From contig JAIUOP010000004.1 of NCBI GenBank assembly GCA_020161815.1, positions 62,001 through 126,000 on the forward strand: 64,000 bases of DNA, given 5' to 3'. The notes under the pieces are model-generated. The model did not search any database. It was not told the DNA's origin and worked only from the letters and a program-made list of their open reading frames with translations. A program made the position numbers and the translations under genes. Positions within the stretch are counted from its first letter, which is position 1, and every line of letters begins with the position of its first letter. Origin of the DNA: Actinomycetota bacterium (GTDB lineage Bacteria; Actinomycetota; Actinomycetes; Actinomycetales; Dermatophilaceae). Positions 45,137-54,351 of the stretch are shown here, in pieces.

Positions 45137-45744
45137 GTCTGCGCCAGGACGTCGTCGATGAGCCCGGTCAATGTCGCCTCGGTCGTGGCCCCGGCGACCC
45201 GGGCGGCGATCCGTCCCTGCTGGTCCAGGACGAGGGTGGTCGGCACCGACGGGGCCTTGCCCTGGAGCTTGAGGATGAGCACACCGGACTCGTCGACCAG
45301 GCTCGGGAAGGTGACACCGGCCTTGGTCGCGAAGGCCTGGGCCGACGCCGTGTTGTCGCGGAAGTTGATCCCGACGAACTGCACCGGCTGCCCCGCCTGC
45401 TGCGCGGCCTTCCAGACCGCCTCCAGGTGGGGCGCCTCGGCGATGCAGGGCGCGCACCACGAGGCCCACACGTTGACGACGGTCACGGTCTTGCCGTCCG
45501 TCGGTGAGCTCCAGGTCCCGCCATCGATCGTCGGCCCGTCGAGGGCGATCGGCGCCTTCCGCTTCTCGCTCGGGATCGTCTCGATCGAGCCGTCCCCGGA
45601 GACATAGCCCTTCTGGTCACCGGACTTCGCCTGCTCGGCGATCGAGTTGGCGTCGGCACTGCACCCGGCCACCGCCCCGGTGAGGGCGAGAGCGGCGGCC
45701 GCGCACACGGCATACCGGAGGAAGGGACGACGACGGGAACGCAC
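45133..45744 (-). CDS. resA: thioredoxin-like lipoprotein (ResA/TlpA type)
   Basis: 203 aa. A basic start MRSRRRP, a hydrophobic stretch and the lipobox LTGAVAGC predict a lipoprotein anchored outside the membrane. The thioredoxin domain has VVNVWASWCAPCIAEAPHLE and the cis-Pro region KAPSVPTTLVLD. It would reduce apocytochrome cysteines with electrons from CcdA next door. The GTG start comes two bases after the preceding stop. Confidence 0.9.
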   Translation of the reverse strand: MRSRRRPFLRYAVCAAAALALTGAVAGCSADANSIAEQAKSGDQKGYVSGDGSIETIPSEKRKAPIALDGPTIDGGTWSSPTDGKTVTVVNVWASWCAPCIAEAPHLEAVWKAAQQAGQPVQFVGINFRDNTASAQAFATKAGVTFPSLVDESGVLILKLQGKAPSVPTTLVLDQQGRIAARVAGATTEATLTGLIDDVLAQT

Positions 45745-45746
45745 GA

Positions 45747-46400
45747 TCAGGCACCGGCCCCCGGCTGGGCCTGCGGGAGGAGGGAGGCGGCCGGCTCGCT
45801 GTAGCTCACCGAGAGCAGGTCGTCGCCCACCCAGGTGAGCGAGGTGAGGCTGGCGAGGGTGCACTCGCGCTTGCGCGGGTCGTGGAGGAAGCGGCGGCCT
45901 TCGTAGGCGCAGCGGACGGTCCAGATCGGCGCCTGGTGGGAGACGATGACCGCCTCGTGGCCGCGGGCGAGGTCCCGGGCGTCGTCGATGGCGGCCTTCA
46001 TCCGGGCGGCGAGCTCGACATAGGGCTCGCCCCAGCTGGGGCGGAACGGGTTCCACGCCTTGACGAGGAGATTGGGGTGCTTGAGCAGTCCCTTGCCGCC
46101 GGCGACGGGCAGGCCCTCGAAGACGTTCGCGGCCTCGATGGCGCGCTCGTCGAGGGACACCGGGAGGCGGTGCATCTCGGCGACCGGCGCGGCCGTCTCG
46201 CGGGCCCGCTCGAGCGGGCTGGAGATGACGTGCGTGACGTCGTGGTCGGCCAGGTGCGTGGCGGCGAGGAGCGCCATCTGCCGGCCGAGGGCCGAGAGGT
46301 GGTAGTTCGGGAGCCGGCCGTAGAGGATCCGGTCGGGGTTGTGGACCTCGCCGTGGCGCAGCAGGTGCACGACCGTGCGCGGGGCGTTGGGGTCACTCAT
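45747..46400 (-). CDS. histidine phosphatase (phosphoglycerate mutase-like)
   Basis: 217 aa. The phosphohistidine motif is HLLRHGEVHNPDR near residue 12. ISSPLERARETA and the second catalytic His in AVIVSHQAPIWTVR are also present. A broad-specificity phosphatase; such a gene is regularly first in the actinobacterial resA-ccdA-resB-ccsB operon, but its role there is unknown. An alternative start lies three codons upstream. Confidence 0.88.
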   Translation of the reverse strand: MSDPNAPRTVVHLLRHGEVHNPDRILYGRLPNYHLSALGRQMALLAATHLADHDVTHVISSPLERARETAAPVAEMHRLPVSLDERAIEAANVFEGLPVAGGKGLLKHPNLLVKAWNPFRPSWGEPYVELAARMKAAIDDARDLARGHEAVIVSHQAPIWTVRCAYEGRRFLHDPRKRECTLASLTSLTWVGDDLLSVSYSEPAASLLPQAQPGAGA

Positions 46401-46454
46401 GCCCGGCATTGTCGCAAAGGAGTCTGGGTGCGAGGCCAAGGGTCCCCGGGGGTG

Positions 46455-47783
46455 TCAGGAAGCGGCTGCGGCGGCCCTGGCGGCGGCGGGGAGGGCGTCG
46501 GCGATGACCTGGAGGGCTTCCTCGTCGTGCGACCCGGAGACGAACCACGCCTCGAAGGCCGACGGGGGCAGGTGCACGCCCTGGTCGAGCATCGAGTGGA
46601 AGAACCGCCCGAAGGCGGCGGTGTCCTGGTCGCGGGCCTGGTCGTAGTTGGTGACGGCGTCCTCGCGGAAGAAGATCGAGAACATCGACCCGGCCCACTG
46701 CACGGTGTGCGCGACGCCCTCGGAGGAGAGCGCAGCCGAGGCGGCATCGGCGATGGCCGAGGCGGTGGACTGCAGGCGCGGGTAGAGGTCGTCAGTGCAC
46801 CCCCGCAGGGTCGCCAGTCCGGCAGCGGTGGCCACCGGGTTCCCCGAGAGCGTTCCCGCCTGGTAGACCGGGCCCTCCGGTGCGAGCCGGGCCATGACGT
46901 CGGCGCGACCACCGAAGGCCGCCGCCGGGAAGCCGCCACCCATGACCTTGCCGAAGGTGAACAGGTCCGGGGCGCCCGCGGCATAGGGACCTTCGAGCCC
47001 GTACCACCCGGCCTTCGAGCACCGGAAGCCGGTCATCACCTCGTCCGAGACGAGCAGCGCGCCGTGCGCGGCCGTGATCCGACGCAGGCCCTCGGTGAAG
47101 CCGGGGGCGGGCGGGACCACGCCCATGTTGCCCGGCGCCGCCTCGGTGATGACCGCGGCGATCTCCGACCCGCGCGCGGCGAACACCTCCTCGACCGCGG
47201 CGAGGTCGTTGTAGGGCAGCACGATCGTTTCGGCCGTCATCTCGGCCGGCACGCCCGCGGAGTCCGGCAGGGCGAAGGTCGCGACGCCGGAGCCGGCCGC
47301 GGCCAGGAGGGCGTCGACGTGCCCGTGGTAGCAGCCGGCGAACTTCACGATGACCGAGCGCCCGGTGAAGCCCCGCGCGAGCCGGATCGCCGACATCGTC
47401 GCCTCGGTGCCGCTCGAGACCAGCCGCACCTGCTCGACCGGCTCGACCCGAGCCACGATCTCCTCCGCCAGCAGCACCTCGTTCTCACTCGGCGTGCCGA
47501 ACGAAAAGCCCTGTGCCGCAGCCTTTTCCACTGCCTCAAGGACATCAGCCCGGGCGTGCCCGAGGATCATCGGGCCCCACGAGCAGAGCAGGTCGACATA
47601 GCGGTTGCCGTCGGCGTCGAACAACCATGGCCCCTGCGCGGACCGGACGAAGCGCGGCGCCCCACCTACGGCTCGGAAGGCCCGCACCGGGCTGTTCACC
47701 CCGCCGGGGATGACGGCGCGGGCGCGCTCGAGCAGGGCCTCGGAGGCAGTGGTGGTCAGGGCGTTCGCAGCGGTGTCGGGCAC
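46455..47783 (-). CDS. hemL: glutamate-1-semialdehyde 2,1-aminomutase
   Basis: 442 aa PLP enzyme making 5-aminolevulinate from glutamate semialdehyde, the product of HemA encoded 4 kb away. Motifs: [43 protein letters not shown] and the PLP lysine in [20 protein letters not shown]. Leaderless GTG start. It points the same way as the hem operon but is separated from it by marR. Confidence 0.95.
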   Translation of the reverse strand: MPDTAANALTTTASEALLERARAVIPGGVNSPVRAFRAVGGAPRFVRSAQGPWLFDADGNRYVDLLCSWGPMILGHARADVLEAVEKAAAQGFSFGTPSENEVLLAEEIVARVEPVEQVRLVSSGTEATMSAIRLARGFTGRSVIVKFAGCYHGHVDALLAAAGSGVATFALPDSAGVPAEMTAETIVLPYNDLAAVEEVFAARGSEIAAVITEAAPGNMGVVPPAPGFTEGLRRITAAHGALLVSDEVMTGFRCSKAGWYGLEGPYAAGAPDLFTFGKVMGGGFPAAAFGGRADVMARLAPEGPVYQAGTLSGNPVATAAGLATLRGCTDDLYPRLQSTASAIADAASAALSSEGVAHTVQWAGSMFSIFFREDAVTNYDQARDQDTAAFGRFFHSMLDQGVHLPPSAFEAWFVSGSHDEEALQVIADALPAAARAAAAAS

Positions 47784-47790
47784 GCCCTCG

Positions 47791-47796
47791 AGTCTA
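47791..47796 (-). promoter_or_regulatory. -10 box of leaderless hemL
   Basis: TAGACT on the minus strand, seven bases before the GTG of hemL, so the start codon is probably also the first transcribed base. Confidence 0.6.
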
Positions 47797-47828
47797 CGAG
47801 CGGGTCCACGCCACCGAGGGCACGCGCC

Positions 47829-48317
47829 TCAGTGGGCGTCGGTCTCCTCGGCCCCGGCGAGCGGGTTCGCGTCCCGCACCGACTGCATCGCGTCGCCGAG
47901 CGCGATGAACTGCTCCGGCGTCAGCGGGTCGATGAGGTGGCGCCGCACGCTCTCGACGTGGATGCGTGCCAGGCCCTCGACCTTGGCCCGACCGGCGGGC
48001 GTCAGGCAGAGGACCACGCCCCGCCCGTCGTCGGGCGCCGGCTCACGCAGCACCCAGCCGCGCTTCTCCAGGCGCGCCGCCGTGTGCGTCACCCGGCTGC
48101 GCGACTGGACGATGAAGTCGGCCAGCGCGGACATCCGCTGCCGTCCTCGAGGCGCCTCCGAGAGCATCGAGATGAGTTCGTACTCCGGCAGGCTCACGCC
48201 GTGCTCGGCGAGGTCCTTGTCCAGGGCGACGGCCAACTCCCTGCTCCCGCGCAGGTAGGCCCGCCAGGCCTCCTGCTCGGCGGCGGAGAGCCAGCGCGGC
48301 TGGTCGGCGGCTCCCAT
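47829..48317 (-). CDS. MarR-family transcriptional regulator
   Basis: 162 aa winged-helix regulator. The recognition region is MSALADFIVQSRSRVTHTAARLEKRGWV followed by the wing EPAPDDGRGVVLCLTPAGRAKVE. AGGAG precedes the ATG. A 14-bp palindrome overlapping its -35-like TTGACG could be its own operator. Effector and targets are unknown; its place between hemB and hemL hints at tetrapyrrole stress, but this is inference. Confidence 0.88.
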   Translation of the reverse strand: MGAADQPRWLSAAEQEAWRAYLRGSRELAVALDKDLAEHGVSLPEYELISMLSEAPRGRQRMSALADFIVQSRSRVTHTAARLEKRGWVLREPAPDDGRGVVLCLTPAGRAKVEGLARIHVESVRRHLIDPLTPEQFIALGDAMQSVRDANPLAGAEETDAH

Positions 48318-48351
48318 GCCTCAGCTCCTGTCATTCATCGTTCAACCGTGT

Positions 48352-48365
48352 GCGTCAATTGACGC
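48352..48365. promoter_or_regulatory. perfect palindrome GCGTCAATTGACGC, possible MarR operator
   Basis: A 14-base perfect palindrome that spans the hemB stop codon and includes TTGACG, a good -35 hexamer for marR on the minus strand. Autoregulation through a palindrome at the promoter is usual for MarR proteins. No second copy was seen in the window. Confidence 0.4.
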
Positions 48366-49335
48366 CATTGAGCCGCCCCGCGACCTCCAGGGCGAAGTAC
48401 GTGAGGACGATCTGCGCCCCCGCCCGCTTGAGGTGGAGGACGGACTCGTCGACGACGCGGTCCTGGTCGATCCAGCCACGCTCCGCGGCTGCGACGATCT
48501 GGGCGTACTCCCCCGAGATCTGGTAGGCCGCGACCGGCACCGTGGACAGCTGTGCCGCGGCGGCGATGATGTCGAGGTGGGGCTGCCCTGGCTTGACCAT
48601 CACGAGGTCGGCCCCCTCCGCGAGGTCGAGCTCGATCTCGCGGATCGCCTCCGTCGCGTTCGCGGGGTCCTGTTGGTATGCCGCGCGGTCGCCCACCAGC
48701 GAGGACTGCACCGCCTCGCGGAAGGGTCCATAGAGGCCGGAGGTGTACTTCGCGGCATACGCCAGGAGCAGGGTGTCGGTGAAGCCGGCGGCGTCGAGCG
48801 CGGCGCGCACGTGTCCGACCTGCCCGTCCATCATCCCGGAGAGGCCGAGCACCTCGGCACCGGCGGCGGCCTGCGCGAGGGCCATCGCGGCATACCTCTC
48901 GAGGGTCGCGTCGTTGTCGACGCGGCCGTCGGCGGAGAGCACCCCGCAGTGGCCGTGGTCGGTGAACTCGTCCAGGCACAGGTCGGCCATGACGACGATC
49001 CGCTCACCGACGGCATCGGCGAGGCGCCGGAGCGCGACGTTGAGGATGCCGCCGGGGTCGTCGGCGCCGGAGCCCCGGGCATCCTTGGCGGTCGGGACGC
49101 CGAAGACCATGATCCCGCCGAGCCCGGCGGCCACGGCGCGCTCGGCCTCGGCGACCAGGGAGTCGAGGGTGTGCTGGACGACCCCTGGCATCGAGGAGAT
49201 CGGCGTCGGCGCCTCGATGCCCTCACGGACGAAGACGGGCAGGACGAGGTCGGCCGGGTGCAGTCGCGTCTGGGCGACGAGCCGGCGCACCGCCGGGGAC
49301 CGGCGCAGTCGGCGGGGGCGGACGGTCGGGAACAT
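48355..49335 (-). CDS. hemB: porphobilinogen synthase (ALA dehydratase)
   Basis: 326 aa, joins two 5-aminolevulinate molecules. Active-site features: MADLCLDEFTDHGHCGVL (metal region), LLAYAAKYTSGLYGPFREA (first Lys), LVMVKPGQPHLDII (Schiff-base Lys) and VAAYQISGEYAQI. The ATG at 49335 is preferred over a GTG at 49344 because GAGGG lies eight bases before it and homologues begin near FPTVRPRRLR. Confidence 0.95.
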   Translation of the reverse strand: MFPTVRPRRLRRSPAVRRLVAQTRLHPADLVLPVFVREGIEAPTPISSMPGVVQHTLDSLVAEAERAVAAGLGGIMVFGVPTAKDARGSGADDPGGILNVALRRLADAVGERIVVMADLCLDEFTDHGHCGVLSADGRVDNDATLERYAAMALAQAAAGAEVLGLSGMMDGQVGHVRAALDAAGFTDTLLLAYAAKYTSGLYGPFREAVQSSLVGDRAAYQQDPANATEAIREIELDLAEGADLVMVKPGQPHLDIIAAAAQLSTVPVAAYQISGEYAQIVAAAERGWIDQDRVVDESVLHLKRAGAQIVLTYFALEVAGRLNGVN

Positions 49336-49346
49336 CGCCGGCACCC

Positions 49347-50969
49347 TCAGGACCGGGCTCGGCGCCGGGAGTCGGCCCGCCGCTGGCTGGGGCGACGCAC
49401 CGGCTCACCGGCAGCGCGCGCCGCCTCGGCCCGCGCCGCCCCGTGGACGGCGAGGGCGTCGATGAGCTGCTCGGCCGACGGCTGGGGCGCCAGGACGTCG
49501 ACCCGCAGCCCGAGCTCCTCGGCCGTCTTGGCGGTCTGCGGGCCGATGCAGGCGATGACGGTGCTCGGGTGCGGCTTGCCGGCGATGCCGATGAGGTTGC
49601 GCACCGTGGAGCTGGAGGTGAAGACGACGGCGTCGAAGGCGCCTGACTTGATCGCGTCGCGCACCTCCGGGGCCGGAGGGGCCGCCCGGACGGTGCGGTA
49701 GGCGGTGACGTCGTCGACCTCCCAACCCATCTCGATCAGGCCCGCGACGAGGGTGTCCGTGGCGATGTCGGCGCGCGGCAGGAGGACGCGGTTGATCGGG
49801 TCGAGGACGTCGTCGTAGGGCGGCCAGTCCTCGAGCAGGCCGCGCGCGGACTGCTCACCACTGGGCACCAGGTCCGGGATGAGGCCCCAGTCGCGCAGGG
49901 CGGCGGCAGTGACGCCCCCCACGGCCGCGACCTTGAGGCCGGAGAAGGTCCGCGCGTCCAGCCCGAGCGCCTCGAAGCGCTCACGCACGGCCTTGACCGC
50001 GTTGACGCTGGTGAAGCCGACCCACTCGTACCTGCCGGTGACCATGCCGGTGATCGCCCGCTCCATCTGTTGCGGGGTGCGCGGCGGCTCGACGTTGATC
50101 GTCGGCACGACGGTCGGGACGGCACCGTGGTGGCCCAGTCGGGCCCGGATGCTCGCCGACTGCTCCTGGGTGCGCGGCACGAGGACGTTCCACCCGAAGA
50201 GGGGCTTGGTCTCGAACCACGACAGGGCATCGCGCAGGTCCACGGTCGGACCGACGACGGCCAGGAGCGGGACCGGCCGGCCCTCGCCCTTGGCGACCAG
50301 GTCGGGGGCCTCCCCCAGCGTGCTGGTGGTCGTCGTCTGGGTGACGAGCGTGCCGTGCGTCGTGAGGGCGACCGGGGTGGCCGGGTCGCGGCCGGCGTCG
50401 AGCAGGGCGGTCAGGCTGCGCCTGATCGTCTCGGCGCCGCCCAGCGCGACCGCCGTCGAGCGCGGGTCGAGGACGGTGGGGTCGAGGGCATCGCCGACGC
50501 CGAGCACGTGGATGCCCGTAGAGCTGGCCTGGGTCAGGGGTATGCCGGCGTAGGCCGGCACCGCGGTCACGGCACTGACGCCGGGCACGATCTCGAAGGG
50601 GATGCCGGCCTTGGCGCAGGCGAGCGCCTCCTCGGCGAGGCCGTTGAAGGTGGCCGGGTCGCCGTCCATGAGGCGCACGACGTGTCCGGCGCGGTGGGCC
50701 TTGGCGGTCGAGACGACCAGCTTGGCGTTCGAGGCGTGGGTGAGCGGCTGCCCGTGGTCACCTCGAGCAGCGTCGACGACGGCCGTGCCGGGGCGGCAGT
50801 GGCGCTCGACGACCTCCTCCCGCGCGACGAGGTCGAGGATGACCGCGTCGGCCTGGGCGAGGGCCTCGACGGCGCGCAGCGTGAGCAGGCCCGGGTCGCC
50901 GGGACCGGCGCCGACGAAGGTCACGGTCGCCGGCGCGAGGGCACGGCGAGAGGTCTTGGCGGTCGTCAC
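49347..50969 (-). CDS. hemD: bifunctional uroporphyrinogen-III C-methyltransferase / uroporphyrinogen-III synthase
   Basis: 540 aa fusion. Residues ~15-250 are a SAM-dependent methyltransferase of the CobA type (FVGAGPGDPGLLTLRAVEAL, VRLMDGDPATFNGLAEEA, IPFEIVPGVSAVTAVPAYAG). Residues ~265-515 are the uroporphyrinogen-III synthase (GWNVLVPRTQEQ, WVGFTSVNAVKAVRERFEAL, VVFTSSSTVRNL, IACIGPQTAKTAEELGL). The same fusion is found across actinobacteria. The tail is arginine-rich. The GTG start overlaps the hemC stop (GTGA). The MDGDPATF in place of MDGDPFVF-type loops suggests the methyltransferase half should be tested for activity. Confidence 0.93.
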   Translation of the reverse strand: MTTAKTSRRALAPATVTFVGAGPGDPGLLTLRAVEALAQADAVILDLVAREEVVERHCRPGTAVVDAARGDHGQPLTHASNAKLVVSTAKAHRAGHVVRLMDGDPATFNGLAEEALACAKAGIPFEIVPGVSAVTAVPAYAGIPLTQASSTGIHVLGVGDALDPTVLDPRSTAVALGGAETIRRSLTALLDAGRDPATPVALTTHGTLVTQTTTTSTLGEAPDLVAKGEGRPVPLLAVVGPTVDLRDALSWFETKPLFGWNVLVPRTQEQSASIRARLGHHGAVPTVVPTINVEPPRTPQQMERAITGMVTGRYEWVGFTSVNAVKAVRERFEALGLDARTFSGLKVAAVGGVTAAALRDWGLIPDLVPSGEQSARGLLEDWPPYDDVLDPINRVLLPRADIATDTLVAGLIEMGWEVDDVTAYRTVRAAPPAPEVRDAIKSGAFDAVVFTSSSTVRNLIGIAGKPHPSTVIACIGPQTAKTAEELGLRVDVLAPQPSAEQLIDALAVHGAARAEAARAAGEPVRRPSQRRADSRRRARS

Positions 50970-51919
50970 AGGTCACGCTCCGTGGCGGTCTTGAGTCGGG
51001 TCAGGTCGGGGACGAGGTCGGCAGCGCCGTCCTCGAGGAGCAGGTGGGCCAGGCGCGCACCGAGGCCCACCGGGTCCTCGATCGGGCCGGTGAGGGCGCG
51101 TCGGACCTCGCCGGACCCGTCCACGGCGGCGACGACGCCGCGCAGGCTGAGCTCGTCGCCGTCCTCGCCCATCACGACCTCGGCGAGGGCCCCGACGGGG
51201 GCGGAGCAGCCGGCCTCCAGGGTCGCCAGGAGGGCGCGCTCGGCGGTCACGCAGGCGCGGGTGTCGGCATCGTCGAGGGGCGCCACGGCAGCGTGGGTCC
51301 GGGCGTCGTCGGCGCGGATCTCGACGGCCAGGCACCCCTGACCGGGGGCCGGGAGCACCTGGATCGGGTCGAGCACCTCGGTCACGAGCCCGGCGCGACC
51401 GACACGACGCAGGCCGGCGAGGGCGAGGACGACCGCGTCGTTGCCCCCGGGGGCCACCGACGCCAGCCGGGTGTCGACATTGCCGCGCAGGTCGGCGACG
51501 ACGTGCCCGAGACCGAGGTTGAGCAGCTGCGCGCGCCGGCGCGGCGAGCCGGTGCCGATGACGGCACCAGCCGGCAGCTCACCCAGGGTGAGGCCGTCGC
51601 GGGCCACGAGGGCGTCGCGCGGGTCCTCGCGCCGCGGGTGGGCCGCGATGACCAGACCGGGCTGCGGGGCCGTCGGCAGGTCCTTGAGCGAGTGGACGGC
51701 GATGTCGATCGCACCGGACAGCAGCGCCTCGCGCAGGGCGGACACGAACACCCCGGTCCCCCCGAGGTGGCGCAGCGGCGTCTGCTGGTCGCGGTCGCCC
51801 TCGGAGATCACCGGCACCATCTCGACGTCGTGCCCCAGGTCACGCAGGTCGTCGGCGAGCATGCCGGCCTGGTTCCAGGCGAGCTTGCTCCGGCGGGTCC
51901 CGAGCAGGAGCCGGCTCAT
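50966..51919 (-). CDS. hemC: hydroxymethylbilane synthase
   Basis: 317 aa, polymerises porphobilinogen. LGTRRSKLAWNQ, HSLKDLPT, GTGSPRRRAQLL, LRGNVDTRL and the dipyrromethane cofactor cysteine in LEAGCSAPVGALAE are all present. It overlaps hemA and hemD by four bases each, so the rex-hemA-hemC-hemD-hemB unit is translationally coupled. Confidence 0.96.
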   Translation of the reverse strand: MSRLLLGTRRSKLAWNQAGMLADDLRDLGHDVEMVPVISEGDRDQQTPLRHLGGTGVFVSALREALLSGAIDIAVHSLKDLPTAPQPGLVIAAHPRREDPRDALVARDGLTLGELPAGAVIGTGSPRRRAQLLNLGLGHVVADLRGNVDTRLASVAPGGNDAVVLALAGLRRVGRAGLVTEVLDPIQVLPAPGQGCLAVEIRADDARTHAAVAPLDDADTRACVTAERALLATLEAGCSAPVGALAEVVMGEDGDELSLRGVVAAVDGSGEVRRALTGPIEDPVGLGARLAHLLLEDGAADLVPDLTRLKTATERDL

Positions 51920-53232
51920 CGGGCCTCCTCCGTCTCGTGGAGGGCGACCGGCGCGGAGACCAGCTGGACTTCGCGGTGGTCGAGGTCGAAGAGCTCGCTC
52001 AGGGCGCGCGCATAGCTCCCACCCTCCCCACGCTCGGCCAGCGCCTTGACCCGCACGGTGGGCGCGTGGAGCAGCTTCTCGACCACCCGGTGGACGGTCT
52101 TCTCCACCTCGGCCCGGTCCCCCTCGCTCATGGTCGGCGCCCGATGGGAGAGCCGGGCCAGCTCGGCCCGCACCACCTCGTCGGCGCGGCGACGCAGGGC
52201 GCTGACGGTCGGCGCGACCGAGGCGGCCATCCGGGACGTGAGGTACTCGGCGACCTCCGCGGTGACCAGGTCGGCCGCGGCGGTGACCTCTGGCGCCTGG
52301 CCGGTCGAGGAGAGCAGCGCACCCAACTCACCCAACCCGAGGAGGGTGATGCCATCGAGGGTGGCCGCCTGCGGATCGATGTCACGGGGCAGGGCGAGGT
52401 CGACGAGCACCTGCGCCCGACCCGCCCGCGCCCGGCGCGCGGCCTCGACCGCGGTCAGCGGGAGGACGTGCCCGCGCGCACCGGTGCTCGACAGGACGAT
52501 GTCGGCGCCCCCGAGGGCCTCGTGGGCCTCGTCCCAGGGCAGCGACTCCGCACCGAGGCGGTCGGCGAGTGACTCGGCCCGCCCCGGTGTGCGGTTGGTG
52601 ACGACGAGGGACCCGACCCCACGACGGGACACGGTGGTCGCGGCGAGCGCTCCCATGCCGCCGGCGCCGACGACGAGCACGCTGGCATCGCTGAGGTCGC
52701 CGAGGGTGCGCTCGGCCGCCTCGAGGGCGGCATCGACGAGGGACTGGCTCACCGAGTCGATCCCGGTCTGGCTGTGGACGCTCTTGCCGACGTGGAGGGC
52801 ACGCTGGAAGAGGGTGTTCAGCTCGGGCCCGAGGTGGCCATGGCCCTGTGCTCGCCGCAGGGCCAGCCGGAGCTGCCCGAGGATCTGCGCCTCACCGATC
52901 GCCATCGACTCGAGCCCGGCCGCGACCTTGAAGGCGTGGACGACTCCCCGCTCCTCGTAGTGCACGTAGAGGTAGGGCTGCAGCACGGCCAGGGGCAGGT
53001 CGGTCAGGGTGGTGAACGCGGCCGTCAGGTCGGCGAGGGCGCCGTGGAAGGTGCTGGCGTCGGCATACATCTCGGTGCGGTTGCACGTCGAGAGCAGCAT
53101 CGCCTCGCGCACGTGCTCGCCCGCGAGGGCGCGGCGCTCGAACTCACTGGCCAGGTCGGCGTCAGCACTGACCTGCGCGAGGAGGTCCATGGGGGCCTTG
53201 TGGTGCGACAGGCCCAGGACGAGCAGACTCAT
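51916..53232 (-). CDS. hemA: glutamyl-tRNA reductase
   Basis: 438 aa, first enzyme of the C5 route to haem. The catalytic cysteine is in LLSTCNRTEMYAD (~residue 48); the family motif GEAQILGQLRLALRRAQGHG (~110) and the NADPH fold VLVVGAGGMGALAATTVSRRG (~185) follow. The C-terminal dimerisation helix is normal. It overlaps rex by four bases, the classic actinobacterial rex-hemA arrangement. Confidence 0.96.
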   Translation of the reverse strand: MSLLVLGLSHHKAPMDLLAQVSADADLASEFERRALAGEHVREAMLLSTCNRTEMYADASTFHGALADLTAAFTTLTDLPLAVLQPYLYVHYEERGVVHAFKVAAGLESMAIGEAQILGQLRLALRRAQGHGHLGPELNTLFQRALHVGKSVHSQTGIDSVSQSLVDAALEAAERTLGDLSDASVLVVGAGGMGALAATTVSRRGVGSLVVTNRTPGRAESLADRLGAESLPWDEAHEALGGADIVLSSTGARGHVLPLTAVEAARRARAGRAQVLVDLALPRDIDPQAATLDGITLLGLGELGALLSSTGQAPEVTAAADLVTAEVAEYLTSRMAASVAPTVSALRRRADEVVRAELARLSHRAPTMSEGDRAEVEKTVHRVVEKLLHAPTVRVKALAERGEGGSYARALSELFDLDHREVQLVSAPVALHETEEAR

Positions 53233-53900
53233 GACAGCATCGCTTCGGTGTCGGGGCCCGAGCGCTGCTGGGCCAGGAAGGCAAGGATCTGGAGTTCGGT
53301 CGCCAGGTCGACCTTGCGCAGGTCGACCTCCGGCGGGACGGTGAGGACGCTCGGCGCGAAGTTGAGGATCGAGCGCACGCCCGCCGCGACGAGCTGGTCG
53401 GCGACGGCCTGGGCGGACTCGGGCGGGGTCGCGATGACGCCGATGGCCAGGCCCTCGTCCCGCACCAGGGCGGGCAGGTCCGCCATGGCGCGCACGGTGT
53501 GGCCGGCGGCGCGCAGGCCGACCAGCCGCTCGTCGTAGTCGAGCACCGCGACGACACGGAAGCCGCGCGTCGAGAAACCGCGGTATGCCGCAAGGGCGCG
53601 GCCGAGGTTGCCCATCCCGACGATGGCCACGGGCCAGTCACGGGCCAGGCCGAGGACCTCGCTGATCTCGGCCGCCAGGTGGGCGACGTCATAGCCGACG
53701 CCACGCACGCCGTAGGAACCGAGCTGCGAGAGGTCCTTGCGGAGCATGGCCGGCGAGACACCGGCCGCACTGGCCAGCTCATCGGAGCTGACCGAGGCGA
53801 CGCGGGCGTCGACGAGGGCGGTGAGTGCGCGGAGGTAGCCGGGGAGTCGAGCGACCGTGGCGTCGGGCAGACCCCGTCGGCTGGCCGCCTCGGTGCTCAC
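53229..53900 (-). CDS. rex: redox-sensing transcriptional repressor Rex
   Basis: 223 aa. The N-terminal winged helix has LPGYLRALTALVDARVASVSS, then LRKDLSQLGSYGVRGVGYDV. The C-terminal Rossmann domain has VAIVGMGNLGRALAAYRGF and RSILNFAPSVLTVPPEVDLRKVDLATELQ. Rex represses respiratory genes when NAD+ is high and releases DNA when NADH rises. The GTG at 53900 is preferred; an upstream GTG at 53939 would add 13 residues. It leads the hem operon and has a Rex operator in its own promoter. Confidence 0.94.
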   Translation of the reverse strand: MSTEAASRRGLPDATVARLPGYLRALTALVDARVASVSSDELASAAGVSPAMLRKDLSQLGSYGVRGVGYDVAHLAAEISEVLGLARDWPVAIVGMGNLGRALAAYRGFSTRGFRVVAVLDYDERLVGLRAAGHTVRAMADLPALVRDEGLAIGVIATPPESAQAVADQLVAAGVRSILNFAPSVLTVPPEVDLRKVDLATELQILAFLAQQRSGPDTEAMLS

Positions 53901-53966
53901 GCGCGTCGATCCTCTCCGCTCGTCCGGCTGGCCGTCCACAGGGTGGGACGGAGCCCGGATGCGGCC

Positions 53967-53995
53967 ACACTACGCACTTGTGAAGGGATGCACAA
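53967..53995 (-). promoter_or_regulatory. rex-hem promoter with overlapping Rex operator
   Basis: On the minus strand TTGTGC (53990-53995) and TAGTGT (53967-53972) are 17 bases apart, a good -35/-10 pair. The 18-base Rex-type site TTGTGAAGGGATGCACAA occupies 53978-53995, covering the -35 and much of the spacer. Binding there would block polymerase, giving autorepression of rex and the hem genes, as known in Streptomyces. Confidence 0.75.
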
Positions 53996-54100
53996 AGTCG
54001 ATGGGCACCCCGCGAGACAGCCTTCACATCCGGTGTGGTAAACGACACCCGAGCTCCGGCCCACGGGCTGTCGTCGACGCTTCCGGCGGGGCGGCTCCCC

Positions 54101-54343
54101 TCAGTCAGAGAGGGCGGCGCGCAGCTGGTCCGGGGTGACCCGCCACTGGGCGATGACCGCGTCGTCGACGAGGACGACCGGGATCAGCTCGGCATAGGCG
54201 GCGAGGGCTTGAGGGTCGCCATCCACGGACCGGACCTCGAGGGCCTCGCTGAGCTCACGGCATACGGCCTCGACGACCGCGATCGCCTCGGTGCAGAGGT
54301 GGCAGCCGGCCCGCGACCAGACGACCACCCGGGGGGCGCCCAC
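54101..54343 (-). CDS. glutaredoxin-like protein (DUF836 type)
   Basis: 80 aa thioredoxin-fold protein with the redox motif WSRAGCHLCTEA and the cis-proline region ELIPVVLVDD. Matches the small glutaredoxin-like gene that sits upstream of hemA in mycobacteria. The GTG start at 54343 is nine bases after the acyltransferase stop; the ribosome site is weak. Function untested. Confidence 0.82.
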   Translation of the reverse strand: MGAPRVVVWSRAGCHLCTEAIAVVEAVCRELSEALEVRSVDGDPQALAAYAELIPVVLVDDAVIAQWRVTPDQLRAALSD

Positions 54344-54351
54344 CTCGAGGC

